Shown: positions 50,408 to 58,460 of the stretch, piece after piece | Numbering within the stretch: the stretch's first letter is position 1 | Layout: the number at the start of each line of letters is the position of its first letter | From: Plut-88900 sp963668115 | Lineage (GTDB): Bacteria > Chloroflexota > Dehalococcoidia > Plut-88900 | Direction: 5' to 3' | Length of the DNA: 64,000 nt | NCBI GenBank assembly: GCA_963668115.1 | Contig: OY764147.1 | Coordinates: forward strand, 1,860,001-1,924,000 | Position numbers and translations under genes: made by a program | Notes under the pieces: model-generated | The model's database searches: none | Told to the model about the DNA's origin: nothing | The model's input: only the letters and a program-made list of their open reading frames with translations

Positions 50408-50621
50408 GCGCGGGTCGGGCGTTTTTCTCTGTCTTGAGTGCCGGATATGCACGCGGTTTCAAAGCTTATGTAGAGCTTCTCAAGTTGCGGTGCATTTCTT
50501 GGGTCGGATGAGCTATCCCTTCAGGAGCCCCGCCACAGATTCACGCCTTGGGCGTAAGCCCAGGCGCATCTTCGACATCTACGATCGCGCCGGGCATCGG
50601 GGTGGGAAGGAGGGGAGGGGG
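50408..50621. repeat. Intergenic repeat between cytochrome c and the 252-residue protein
   Basis: No gene. Bases 50535-50585 are the GATTCACGCCTTGGGCG...CCAGGCGCATC element also at 37010-37060 and, in part, at 17094-17120. Confidence 0.5.
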
Positions 50622-51380
50622 TTAGGGGTGCTGAAGGCGTTCGATTTCGCCTTCGATGCGGGCGACTTCGAGGTAGTCTTCTTCGCAGAGGCAGTAGCAA
50701 CGCTCGGTGTAGAGGGCGGAGAGGCGGCCAGCGAGAATGCCGGGTGTAAGAGCTACTTTTATGAGCTCCTGTATGCGGAACTTCTCGTCGAGGTGGCGGC
50801 CGAGGGCCTCCATGCGGGAACGAAGCTGGTCCGCGGATGACCGGTCGTTGCCTTCGACGGCGTAGCGCATGGAACCCGTCAGCCTGGAAAGCTCACCCAG
50901 CTTGTCCTTGTCGGACATCAGAGGAATGAGGAGGTCATCTACGTTGCTTTCGGAGGAAGATGCGGATTCGATCTCCGGGAGGGTGTCAGGGAGGGGGGGG
51001 CGGCTGTTGTAGAGCCGCAGATAGTCCTGGGCAGCCTCGCTGGTGGCGAGGAGCATTCTTTCTACTTCAGAGGCGTTGACGGAACCACCGTCAATGAGGT
51101 CGTCGCCTCGGTAGGCGGCGAGGGTCTTAAGGAAGGAGAGGCTTTCGACGGGCTCGGGGACGGGAGGCAGGGGAATGGGCATGGAAGACACAGTGTTGAC
51201 GTCGGAGAGCGAGACGGTGGAAGCGAACATGGGCGGCATGTACTTTGCCAGTTCTAATTTTATGGGAGGCACGATGAGGTAGGTGGCATAGACGGAACGA
51301 CCGTCTTCGCTGTTGGTGAAGAAGAGAAGGGCGTGGCCTGAGGGGTTGTCAGGGTTGCCGCGGTGGAATTTGAGAGTCAT
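50622..51380 (-). CDS. Conserved hypothetical protein in PadR/HAAS operon
   Basis: 252 residues, cytoplasmic. N-terminal beta-rich part (LKFHRGNPDNPSGHALLFFTNSEDGRSVYATYLIVPPI) looks like a ligand or small-ligand-responsive fold; the C-terminal part is helical and ends ALYTERCYCLCEEDYLEVARIEGEIERLQ, which has the UvrB/UvrC-motif look. No named family. Third gene of an operon with PadR and a membrane protein. Confidence 0.7.
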   Translation of the reverse strand: MTLKFHRGNPDNPSGHALLFFTNSEDGRSVYATYLIVPPIKLELAKYMPPMFASTVSLSDVNTVSSMPIPLPPVPEPVESLSFLKTLAAYRGDDLIDGGSVNASEVERMLLATSEAAQDYLRLYNSRPPLPDTLPEIESASSSESNVDDLLIPLMSDKDKLGELSRLTGSMRYAVEGNDRSSADQLRSRMEALGRHLDEKFRIQELIKVALTPGILAGRLSALYTERCYCLCEEDYLEVARIEGEIERLQHP

Positions 51381-51409
51381 GAGAAATAAGGGCTAGGTGA
51401 AGGAATAGC

Positions 51410-52381
51410 TCAACCGGCACGGGCTCGGCGGCGGGTCTCGATCATGTCGGCGGCGGCCTCTATGAGGGCGGGGGTCAGGAGCAGGGCCGAGACAACCGCT
51501 GCGAGGATGGCCATAGACGTCAACTCGATATCAGCCTGGGCGGCGCGAAGGATGGCGGTTACGGCAAAGAAGGTAACGGCCATGAGGCCAAGTATCTTGA
51601 GCCTGCTTTCCCTGAGGTACAGGAATCCGACAGTGGCAAAGGCGAGGGTGACATTGATCAGGGACATAGTGCCGTCCAGGTGGTGAAGGGGGTCGGGACG
51701 GCCTGCAAAAAGGCCGCCAGCACGCTCTTGGAGTACGAGCCAGGTAATCATGACGGGCATTGGGAGGAGCATAAGCGATGCCAGGGTCCAGTTTCGCTTT
51801 GCAACCCTTACGGTGGTGGAAGCGAGAATCCAGACGGCGACGGCCAAATAGAGCAGCAGACCCGAGAGGGCCAGAGGATCGGGGGCGGGGCCTGTAGAGG
51901 CAAGAGCCTGGTACATCTGGTTAAAGATTGGGGCTGCGAGGTAGGCGCCAATAGCCAATGGTACAAGGGACCAGCCTGCCCACGGATACAACCAGTTGGG
52001 TTTTCCCTGCCACCAGCCGAAGAGGGTTACCAGCACGATGGGGAGAAGAAGGAGGGGAGACCAGAGCCAGCTGGACCAGCCGCCCATAGCAAAGAGGATG
52101 GCGATTAGCAGATAGGGAAGGGCGGCGACGCCCATTTCGGAGAGGCTGGTCTTGCGGTGGGACTCGTAAAGGAGTCGGGCGAGGGCCCTGGGCCTGCCAA
52201 AGGAGTAAATGGCGTGCGAGATGGACTCTTGGCGGGACAGGCCAGCTATCTCTCCTTCTTCGGAGCGCTCGAGCAGGTGGGACCTGAGCTCCCTGATAAT
52301 GTGATTGGAGCGTTCGGGGGCGAGGTTTAGGTGGCGCCTGACCTCGTCGAGATATTGATCCAGCTGTGGGTTGGGACTCAT
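51410..52381 (-). CDS. HAAS-domain integral membrane protein
   Basis: 323 residues. Residues 1-75 (LDQYLDEVRRHLNLAPERSNHIIRELRSHLLER) are the HAAS/permease-prefix domain often paired with PadR regulators; about seven membrane helices follow. The PadR gene is 13 bp upstream on the same strand, the usual pairing. Function unknown, perhaps membrane-stress sensing. Confidence 0.8.
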   Translation of the reverse strand: MSPNPQLDQYLDEVRRHLNLAPERSNHIIRELRSHLLERSEEGEIAGLSRQESISHAIYSFGRPRALARLLYESHRKTSLSEMGVAALPYLLIAILFAMGGWSSWLWSPLLLLPIVLVTLFGWWQGKPNWLYPWAGWSLVPLAIGAYLAAPIFNQMYQALASTGPAPDPLALSGLLLYLAVAVWILASTTVRVAKRNWTLASLMLLPMPVMITWLVLQERAGGLFAGRPDPLHHLDGTMSLINVTLAFATVGFLYLRESRLKILGLMAVTFFAVTAILRAAQADIELTSMAILAAVVSALLLTPALIEAAADMIETRRRARAG

Positions 52382-52394
52382 AACAACGAGGTAG

Positions 52395-52775
52395 CTAGGA
52401 AGTGGGGTCGGGGGTGGGGGGAGGGCTGATTATCCTGTCGACGGCACTAGAGAACTGCTGCCACTGCCTGCGGCGGTTTTCCAGGACTTCTGCGCCGCGC
52501 TCTGTGAGGGAGTAGTAGCGGCGTTCCATTCCCCTGACTGAGACCCATTCACCCTTAATCAGCCCCTCTTCCTCAAGGCGATGAAGGGCAGGGTAGAGGG
52601 TGCCCTCCTTGAATCTGAGTTCACCTTCGGTGCGCTTTTCGATCTCCTTGATGATGCTGTAGCCGTACATGGGGGACTCGCCGACTAGAGCCAAAAGGAG
52701 GGAGTCGGTGCTTCCCCTGAGGAGGTCGCTGATGTAGTCGGTTGGTCGGGGGCCGTTTCGTCTTCGAATTACCAT
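52395..52775 (-). CDS. PadR-family transcriptional regulator
   Basis: 126 residues: winged helix with LLRGSTDSLLLALVGESPMYGYSIIKEIEKRTEGELRFKEGTLYPALHRLEEEGLIKGEWV, typical PadR. A leading basic tail precedes it. It likely represses its own operon. The ligand is unknown. Confidence 0.92.
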   Translation of the reverse strand: MVIRRRNGPRPTDYISDLLRGSTDSLLLALVGESPMYGYSIIKEIEKRTEGELRFKEGTLYPALHRLEEEGLIKGEWVSVRGMERRYYSLTERGAEVLENRRRQWQQFSSAVDRIISPPPTPDPTS

Positions 52776-52906
52776 TGCAGGCTACACAGTCCAATCTGTA
52801 GATTCCGGCATCCCCATTCTATAGCGCGAGGTCGGCCCCGTAAACCACCTGCGCCTTGTGTCGCCTGAAAGGCCTCCATATAATTCGAAGGAGAGACGGC
52901 GAGAGG

Positions 52907-53296
52907 ATGACAATCAACCCCCTAACAGACGGCTATATGGAGCGGGCAGATGCCACGCTTGGGGAAGCTGCGGCCCGGTTGAAGGAGCTACTGCAAGAGG
53001 CGGCGTCACGGCTCGATCCGTTCCCGACCTTCTACGGGAGCCTGACGGTGCGGGCGATAGAGGCGGAGCCGCCACAAGAACAGTCATCGGACTTGGGCTG
53101 CGTGGTGGTGTGCCCGGATGGAGAACTGTACGAGCTGGAGGTCGGGTTCAGCCCATCGCCGTTCGGGTTTTCGACGAACATGGAGCGGGAGGAGAAGCTG
53201 ACGAAGCTGGACCTGCCAACCCTGACATATATCTCCTACGCTCACAGCGCCCTGTCGGAAGTCAGCAAACTGCTGGCAAGGTCCGGCAGGGCGTAG
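52907..53296 (+). CDS. Conserved hypothetical protein
   Basis: 129 residues from ATG 52907, preceded by GAAGGAG and GAGAGG. Helical N terminus (DATLGEAAARLKELLQEAASRL) then a beta-rich part with VVVCPDGELYELEVGFS and a C-terminal helix. No family named. Divergent from padR, convergent with the PKD lipoprotein. Confidence 0.6.
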   Translation: MTINPLTDGYMERADATLGEAAARLKELLQEAASRLDPFPTFYGSLTVRAIEAEPPQEQSSDLGCVVVCPDGELYELEVGFSPSPFGFSTNMEREEKLTKLDLPTLTYISYAHSALSEVSKLLARSGRA

Positions 53297-53317
53297 GCCC
53301 TACCGCCCGGAAGCGGG

Positions 53318-54943
53318 TCAGAACTCCTGGGCCGTGCCCCGGGCGTACATTACGGTGCCGGAGACGCCGGGGAATTCCCTCCGGGTAACCTCTGTAAAAG
53401 CGAGGTGGAGGGTATCGTCTGCGTCAATCCCAAGGGTTACGAGCTGTCCGAAAGGCAACTCGCCGCGGTGGCGGATGACCTCGTTCTGCCAGGTTGTGCC
53501 TTCCATATAGGCGATATAGATGGTGCTCTGGTCAGAGTAGGCGACGATGGGGCTGTTGGCGGAGTTTATGACGATTGAGGTTATGAGCCTTGCGCCCCGG
53601 AAGCCCATGAAGAGGTCGTCCACCCGGCCGATTTGCTGAATATCCCACTCGGGGCCGGAGTCGGTGATGGCGGTGGCCGTGGCGACCTTGATGTTGCCGT
53701 GGCTGAGGCCGTTCTCGGGGCCGGTGAGTTCGAGGTAGGAGATGACGGGCATGTCGTTTTGGTCGAGGGCGAGGGATGCGTACTTGCCGACATCGCCTTC
53801 GCTTTCCACGGCGTAGATGTCCCAGCCGTTGTCGCCCCTGGTGGCGTAGAAGAGGTCAGCGGAGTCGGGCTCGTGGAAGGTAATGTGCGGGCGATCCTGG
53901 GAGTCGAGGACGAGGCCGGTACCCCATTCGTAGGGGACGGGAGGGGAGCCAATGGACTCGACGGTCCACTCGTCGCCATCATAGAAGTAGTGTTCAATGC
54001 CTTCTTCACGGAGGAAGTTGGAGGGGTCGATGCCTATTATGTGAATGTTGCCCTGGGAGTCTACGGCAATGGCGGCGTCCCAGCCATCGTGGCCGGAACT
54101 GTAGGCATAATCCACCTCCCAATCCAGGTCCCTTTCAAAGCCGTAGGCGGCGTCGCCCAATTCAGGAACGAAGGTGTCGGGGTCCTGGTGGTCGTGCCAG
54201 ACGATGTGGGCCCTGTCGTCGGGGCCGTAGGCGAGGTCGAGAGGGGCATAGAAATAGCCTTCTGCTACGACTGCCGAGCCGAAATACTCGGGGTTCCATT
54301 CGTCGGGGGGATACCATTCGCCGTAGCGGATGCGGCCGTGGGTCTCCTCCTCCATGTAGGCGATGCCGGGAAGGCCCGTGCTGTCAACGGCCAAAGCGGG
54401 TCTTGCGCCCTCACCGACTTCGACGTATTCCCAAGTGTACTTGGTCAGGGCGTTGGGGTCGGCAGTGGGAGCATCGGGGACGGGGGTGGGGAAGGCGGCG
54501 CCCCGCTGGAGGGGGACGACGTGCGCAACGACGGTCTCGCTACCGCGGCCATCGGTGACGGTCAGGGTGACATCGTAGTCGGCTATGCCGGGGAAGTAGG
54601 TCTGGACGTTTTCACCGGAGGCGGTCGGGGGACGGCCCCCGGCGAAGGTCCATTCGTAGGTGAGGTCATCGTCGTCGGGGTCGGAGGCCATAGCCATGAA
54701 GTGGAAGGCGGTCTGGTAGTTATCGCCCTCGGGGACGACGCTTGGGTGCCAGTAGAAGTCGGCTTCCGGGTCACGGTTATCGGAGTCGGGTGGGGTAGAA
54801 GTTGCAATGTCGGGTGGGGGTACGGACCTGTCGGTGGGTGGGACAGGGGTATCTTCACTCCCACAGGCGACTCCCAAGCCCATTCCGACGGCGATCAGGA
54901 TGACCAGTAGAGACCAGGCGGTCTTACCATTATGTCGTTTCAT
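53318..54943 (-). CDS. Secreted lipoprotein with PKD domain and beta-propeller-like repeats
   Basis: 541 residues. Lipoprotein signal peptide (VILIAVGMGLGVACGS), a Pro/Thr/Asp linker, a PKD domain (DPDDDDLTYEWTFAGGRP...DYDVTLTVTDGRG) and then repeated blocks with AVDSQGNIHIIGID, VLDSQDRPHITFHEP and ALDQNDMPVISYLE, as in six- or seven-bladed propellers. Extracellular binding or structural role inferred from architecture only. Confidence 0.85.
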   Translation of the reverse strand: MKRHNGKTAWSLLVILIAVGMGLGVACGSEDTPVPPTDRSVPPPDIATSTPPDSDNRDPEADFYWHPSVVPEGDNYQTAFHFMAMASDPDDDDLTYEWTFAGGRPPTASGENVQTYFPGIADYDVTLTVTDGRGSETVVAHVVPLQRGAAFPTPVPDAPTADPNALTKYTWEYVEVGEGARPALAVDSTGLPGIAYMEEETHGRIRYGEWYPPDEWNPEYFGSAVVAEGYFYAPLDLAYGPDDRAHIVWHDHQDPDTFVPELGDAAYGFERDLDWEVDYAYSSGHDGWDAAIAVDSQGNIHIIGIDPSNFLREEGIEHYFYDGDEWTVESIGSPPVPYEWGTGLVLDSQDRPHITFHEPDSADLFYATRGDNGWDIYAVESEGDVGKYASLALDQNDMPVISYLELTGPENGLSHGNIKVATATAITDSGPEWDIQQIGRVDDLFMGFRGARLITSIVINSANSPIVAYSDQSTIYIAYMEGTTWQNEVIRHRGELPFGQLVTLGIDADDTLHLAFTEVTRREFPGVSGTVMYARGTAQEF

Positions 54944-55055
54944 GGGTTATTCCCACTCCAGGGTGGGAAAGTTCGGGGGTGGACCCGGTCGGGGCGCGCC
55001 GGTCTTATGCGCCATTTACTATATCGTTCAGGACGGACAAAGGATAGGCAAAGGG

Positions 55056-55532
55056 CTATTCAAGGACAATGTCGCCGGACTTACCGCCGGTCTTGCGGAC
55101 GAGCCTTACCTTTTCGATACGCATGGCTTTGTCGACGGCCTTGCACATGTCGTAGACGGTAAGGGCGCTGCCGGAGACGGCGGTGAGGGCTTCCATCTCC
55201 ACGCCGGTCTTGCCGGTGGTCCTGACGGTGGCGGTGATCTCGATGGCACTGATGTCGGGGGCGAGGCGGAGGTCTACCTCAACATGGGTGAGCAGGAGGG
55301 GATGGCACATGGGGACGAGGTGGGGGGTGTTCTTGGCGGCCATGATGCCTGCAACACGGGCTACGGAGAGGACTTCACCCTTGGAGATGCCGCCTTCGGC
55401 GACGAGCTTTAGGGTTTCGGGCTTCATGGTGACGAGGCCACGGGCGACTGCCTCGCGCTGGGTGTTGGGCTTGGCGCCGACGTCGACCATCCTGGCCCGG
55501 CCCTGCTCGTCGATGTGGCTGAGGTCTTGCAT
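55056..55532 (-). CDS. moaC: Cyclic pyranopterin monophosphate synthase MoaC
   Basis: 158 residues. Second step of molybdenum cofactor synthesis (with MoaA). Seen: LSHIDEQGRARMVDVGAK, AGIMAAKNTPHLVPMCHPLLLTHVEVDL, TGVEMEALTAVSGSALTVYDMCKAVDK: all active-site motifs. 13 bp behind rdgB, same operon as FBPase. No other moa gene in the window. Confidence 0.96.
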   Translation of the reverse strand: MQDLSHIDEQGRARMVDVGAKPNTQREAVARGLVTMKPETLKLVAEGGISKGEVLSVARVAGIMAAKNTPHLVPMCHPLLLTHVEVDLRLAPDISAIEITATVRTTGKTGVEMEALTAVSGSALTVYDMCKAVDKAMRIEKVRLVRKTGGKSGDIVLE

Positions 55533-55545
55533 AATTGGCCCTTCC

Positions 55546-56145
55546 CTAATCCTTCAGTAGGCGTTCGATGATGGGCAAAGCGTTATGGACAGCTCTTCCT
55601 CTATGGCTGAGGCGGTTCTTTTCATCGGGGGGGAGCTGGGCCATGGTGAGGGGTCGGCCTTCGGGGAAGAACACGGGGTCGTAGCCAAAGCCTCCATCTC
55701 CACGACGTTCCGTTCCTATTGTACCTTCGCATTGGCCTCGGGCGTATTCGATGACACCGGAGGGGAGGGCAAGGGCTACGACGCAGACGAAACGGGCAGT
55801 CCGGGCTTCGTCAGGTACGCCGTTGAGGTTACGCAAGAGGAGGTCTACGTTGTCCTTGTCGGAGCCGGTGACTGAGTATCGGGCGGAGCGGACGCCGGGG
55901 GCGCCGGAGAGGGCGTCGACCTCAAGGCCGGAATCATCAGCGAGAGAGGGGAGGCCGGAGGCTTGGGCGAAGGCTATTGCCTTCAGGGCGGCGTTCTCTT
56001 CGTAGGTGACGCCGGTCTCGTCGACATCCAGGGAGATGCCCAAGTCGGCGGGGGTGACGACGGTGACGTCAGTATCGGCGAGCAACTGGCGCAACTCCCG
56101 GACCTTGCCGGGGTTCGAGGTGGCCAGGAGGAGCTTGGGAGGGAT
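55546..56145 (-). CDS. rdgB: dITP/XTP pyrophosphatase RdgB/HAM1 with ATC in initiator position
   Basis: 199 residues if read from ATC 56145. Removes non-canonical purine NTPs. The protein should start MxxKLLLATSNPGKxxEL; here the frame reads I-PPKLLLATSNPGKVRELRQ. ATC stands where ATG is expected, AGGGAC lies upstream, and no ATG/GTG/TTG precedes the conserved part back to an in-frame TGA at the end of the FBPase gene. A TTG at 56094 would delete the nucleotide-binding N terminus. Other motifs are intact (ADDSGLEVDALSGAPGVRSARY, GFGYDPVFFPEG). Either a rare AUC start coupled to FBPase or a base error. Confidence 0.88.
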   Translation of the reverse strand: MPPKLLLATSNPGKVRELRQLLADTDVTVVTPADLGISLDVDETGVTYEENAALKAIAFAQASGLPSLADDSGLEVDALSGAPGVRSARYSVTGSDKDNVDLLLRNLNGVPDEARTARFVCVVALALPSGVIEYARGQCEGTIGTERRGDGGFGYDPVFFPEGRPLTMAQLPPDEKNRLSHRGRAVHNALPIIERLLKD

Positions 56146-56155
56146 GGTCGGGTCC

Positions 56156-57334
56156 CTAGCCCACCGACTTCATGGTCGCTGCGGCCTCCTCGGCGGACTT
56201 CTGGCCGTTCTGGATGGCGAAGCGACCGACGAGATCTTCGACGACGGTGCGGAATCCGCTGTATTCGAGCTCCGTGTAGGGGAGCATGGCGGCGCCCGAC
56301 CAACCCTGGGACCTCATCTCGGCGGCTTTCTCCTGGGCACGGTAGCGTACGGAATCCCAGGCGACGTTGTCGAACATGTCGATGGTGGACTCGGAGAAGC
56401 GGCCGTCGGAGTCGATGGAGAATCCGACGCAGGATACGAGGGGGAGGCAGTAGATGCCGGTGACGGCGGTGTTGAGGGCGACGGGCATGAGGGGCATGAC
56501 GTGGGAGCCGCGGGCGTCGCCGCCGACGAAGTGGGCCTTACCGAAGGGGGAGAGTACCTCCTCCGGGGCGGGGAAGACGCCCTGGTTGCGGACGATGGCG
56601 ACGGGGTCGTCCTTGCCGGTGTAGGTGCCAGCGATGTTGTGGAGGCGCTGGGCGGAGATGGCGACGGCGGGTTCGTCGAAGGTCCGGGAGTAGATGGACT
56701 CGATGGCGAAGCGTTCGTTGTCACGGAGGAGGATGGCGATCTTGTAGTAGTCCTCGGGGGCGTTGAGTTCGATGATGCTGTCGCCGCCCACGTTGTCCAT
56801 GTCGATAATGCGGAATTTGAAGCCCTGGATCATCTTGGGGAGCATGAGGCCGGCGCAGTACATGGGGTCGGCGAAGGCGAGGAAGATGGGGAGGTTGTAG
56901 GCGCCGGGGCCGCACTTGTCGGCGGCGAAGACGCAGAAGGACTCGGCGGGGCGGACCTTGTTGGTCTTGACGGGGTCGTGCTCAAACTCGAGCTCGGCGA
57001 CGGCGGGACCTGCGCCGCGGACGTTGCTGGATGGGGCGTCAACGAGGAGGTCCTGGCCTGCACCGTAGAGGCCTGCTTCCTGGGCGATACCGGTGGCGCC
57101 GATAAAGCTGTCCCAAGCGAACTGGTGGACATCGGTGTCATCTACGCCCCGGGTGTGGGACATGAGTATCGCGATATCGTCTCCCGTGTGGGAGACGAAT
57201 CCATCGATAATGAGGCCCTTGCTCCTGGCTTGTCGGACGTCGGAGCGGACTGCTTCCATCATGCGCTCGGAGGGCTTGGTGTGCCCGCCGATGGAGCCTA
57301 CATCCGCCTTGATGACTGAAAGGGTCAGTTTCAT
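56156..57334 (-). CDS. fbp: Fructose-1,6-bisphosphate aldolase/phosphatase (archaeal type)
   Basis: 392 residues. Bifunctional gluconeogenic enzyme that joins triose phosphates and dephosphorylates the product to fructose 6-phosphate. Signature parts: TLSVIKADVGSIGGHTKPSE, FVSHTGDDIAILMSHTRG, ADKCGPGAYNLPIFLAFADP, GGDARGSHVMPLMPVALNTAV. The metal-site Asp/His/Lys residues are present. Known from archaea and deep-branching bacteria, including Chloroflexota. Its leader carries an intrinsic terminator. Confidence 0.94.
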   Translation of the reverse strand: MKLTLSVIKADVGSIGGHTKPSERMMEAVRSDVRQARSKGLIIDGFVSHTGDDIAILMSHTRGVDDTDVHQFAWDSFIGATGIAQEAGLYGAGQDLLVDAPSSNVRGAGPAVAELEFEHDPVKTNKVRPAESFCVFAADKCGPGAYNLPIFLAFADPMYCAGLMLPKMIQGFKFRIIDMDNVGGDSIIELNAPEDYYKIAILLRDNERFAIESIYSRTFDEPAVAISAQRLHNIAGTYTGKDDPVAIVRNQGVFPAPEEVLSPFGKAHFVGGDARGSHVMPLMPVALNTAVTGIYCLPLVSCVGFSIDSDGRFSESTIDMFDNVAWDSVRYRAQEKAAEMRSQGWSGAAMLPYTELEYSGFRTVVEDLVGRFAIQNGQKSAEEAAATMKSVG

Positions 57335-57470
57335 GTTGCGCCAGCCTTCCCCACCGTCAATGGTGAACCGTCGATTTTTTCCGGCGGCAGGCCTTTTCCG
57401 CCATGAGTGGACTGCCGCCTACAGTAAAAAATCCCTTGAAGCACGGGTGCGCTTTCAGGGGATTCACATC
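57335..57470 (-). promoter_or_regulatory. FBPase 5' leader with two hairpins
   Basis: About 136 nt from the predicted start site to the ATG. Holds the terminator at 57426-57464 and then a hairpin of GGCGGCAG/CTGCCGCC (57383-57390 with 57412-57419). No gene. The U-run of the terminator could pair with the later AAAAAAUC (57373-57380). Riboswitch class not recognised. Confidence 0.5.
57426..57464 (-). terminator. Intrinsic terminator inside the FBPase leader
   Basis: Minus strand: AATCCCCTGAA ... TTCAAGGGATT, an 11-bp stem (one G-U), then TTTTTT. It begins about six bases after the predicted start site, upstream of the gene, so it can only attenuate FBPase transcription. Confidence 0.7.
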
Positions 57471-57476
57471 GGCCAA

Positions 57477-57505
57477 AAGGTAGCAGAGGGAGGGGGAAAA
57501 GTCAA
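57477..57505 (-). promoter_or_regulatory. FBPase promoter
   Basis: Minus strand: -35 TTGACT (57505-57500), 17 bp ending in TGC, -10 TACCTT (57482-57477). The TCTGC-TACC sequence recurs in the oxidase promoter. Confidence 0.65.
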
Positions 57506-57580
57506 GGAGAGACGGGGTGTTCAGCGTCGGGCAAGCAGTTGGCGCGAGACCAACGGGAAGGGAGGTTGCGGGGGGGTAGA

Positions 57581-57714
57581 TTTTGATTGAACGTTGATTG
57601 AACTCGTAGCTGTTTTGATTGAACGACGCCTGAAGGGGATTTCTGGGGAATTCGCGTGGCGCGGGGGGGGTGAGTTTTGATTGTTTTGCGTTTTCAGGCA
57701 CGGCTTTGATTGTT
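57581..57714 (-). repeat. Five-box TTGATTG array, copy 3
   Basis: TTGATTG starts at 57583, 57594, 57615, 57677 and 57706 (spacings 11, 21, 62, 29), with GCCTGAA/TTCAGGC inverted repeat and TTCGCG core. Upstream of the FBPase promoter by 78 bp and downstream of a decayed terminase gene. Confidence 0.8.
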
Positions 57715-57924
57715 TAAGGAAAAAATTTGTTTTTTCTTCCCCACCCTCGCTGCGCATTCCACACCGGGGAGGGCGACCAGCCGGTCGCCCCTACGGAGAG
57801 GGGAGGTGATGATGGTGGGGGAGGGGTTGTTGGGTTGGGGGGTTTGGGTTTGCATTCTGTCTGTTGGGTTTTGGGTGGGCGATGGAAGGTCCGGGACTCA
57901 GTTTCAGGGGGCGGGAGGCCAGCC

Positions 57925-58260
57925 TGGTTCAGCCCCGATGTTTGGTGGGTCAGGGTCGAGTAAGTCTCGGTGTGGGGCATACCTGTCCACCGGTAGCGCC
58001 CGGTCATAATGAGGGCGGGGGGGCGCTAACCCGCCACCGTCAGCCATGGTGTGGAATGCACCGATGGCAAGGACGGTGGAGTCCCTGGAGGGCCCTACGG
58101 CCCGGTTCCCGCCATAGGCGGGGCGTTGTGCTTCGCCGGCAAGTTGAATGCCGGTTACGTAGTGCGCCGTGTTAGGGAGCACCGAGGGTGCAGGGTCTCT
58201 ATAAGAGACGTCCTGCAGGTGTTAAGTCGATGGACCATCCATCGCCTGGGGGTTAGGGAA
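57925..58260 (-). pseudogene. Terminase large-subunit remnant
   Basis: Decayed copy of the TerL-type gene at 12354-13748. In one frame, YVTGIQLAGEAQRPAYGG and AVGPSRDSTVLAIG parallel TerL's YVAGIDLAGESERPANGG and AIEPSRDSTVVTIG. Then a frame change leads to WTGMPHTETYSTL, parallel to WTGRPHTEIFSNL. The catalytic Asp of AGIDLAGE is Gln here. The ATPase half is gone, and frameshifts and stops break the rest. 57719-57920 between it and the array holds palindromes such as GGGCGACC/GGTCGCCC and no gene. Confidence 0.75.
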
Positions 58261-58350
58261 GGGGCACGGGACCCGGGTGGGGTCGGGTGGGCTTCCCTGG
58301 GTGTTGGGTTCCTCCTTGTGTTACTGGATTAGTGTTCGCGAACGGAGGGT

Positions 58351-58379
58351 ATGATAACACCGTTGCTCAGGTGTGTCAA
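58351..58379 (-). promoter_or_regulatory. Surviving promoter of the terminase remnant
   Basis: Minus strand: TTGACA (58379-58374), 17 bp, TATCAT (58356-58351), followed by AAGGAGG further down without a usable gene. Nearly identical core to the promoter at 14436-14464. Confidence 0.65.
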
Positions 58380-58460
58380 GCAAATGTACGGGTATTGGGG
58401 GAGAGCGGGAGAATCAGAGGGAAGGTTGACGGGTGTGGGGGGTGGGGATAAGGTGGGCCG

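Noticed and set aside
53633..54910. A 425-residue plus-strand frame opposite the PKD lipoprotein
   Set aside because: Antisense artefact; the minus-strand protein has a signal peptide and PKD domain.
56006..57319. A 437-residue plus-strand frame opposite FBPase and rdgB
   Set aside because: Antisense artefact of high GC; no motifs, and FBPase motifs are complete on the minus strand.
57426..57464. The FBPase-leader hairpin as a terminator of an upstream transcript
   Set aside because: A good minus-strand promoter lies immediately upstream of it, so it is better read as part of the FBPase leader; still, mapping of the start site is needed to be sure.
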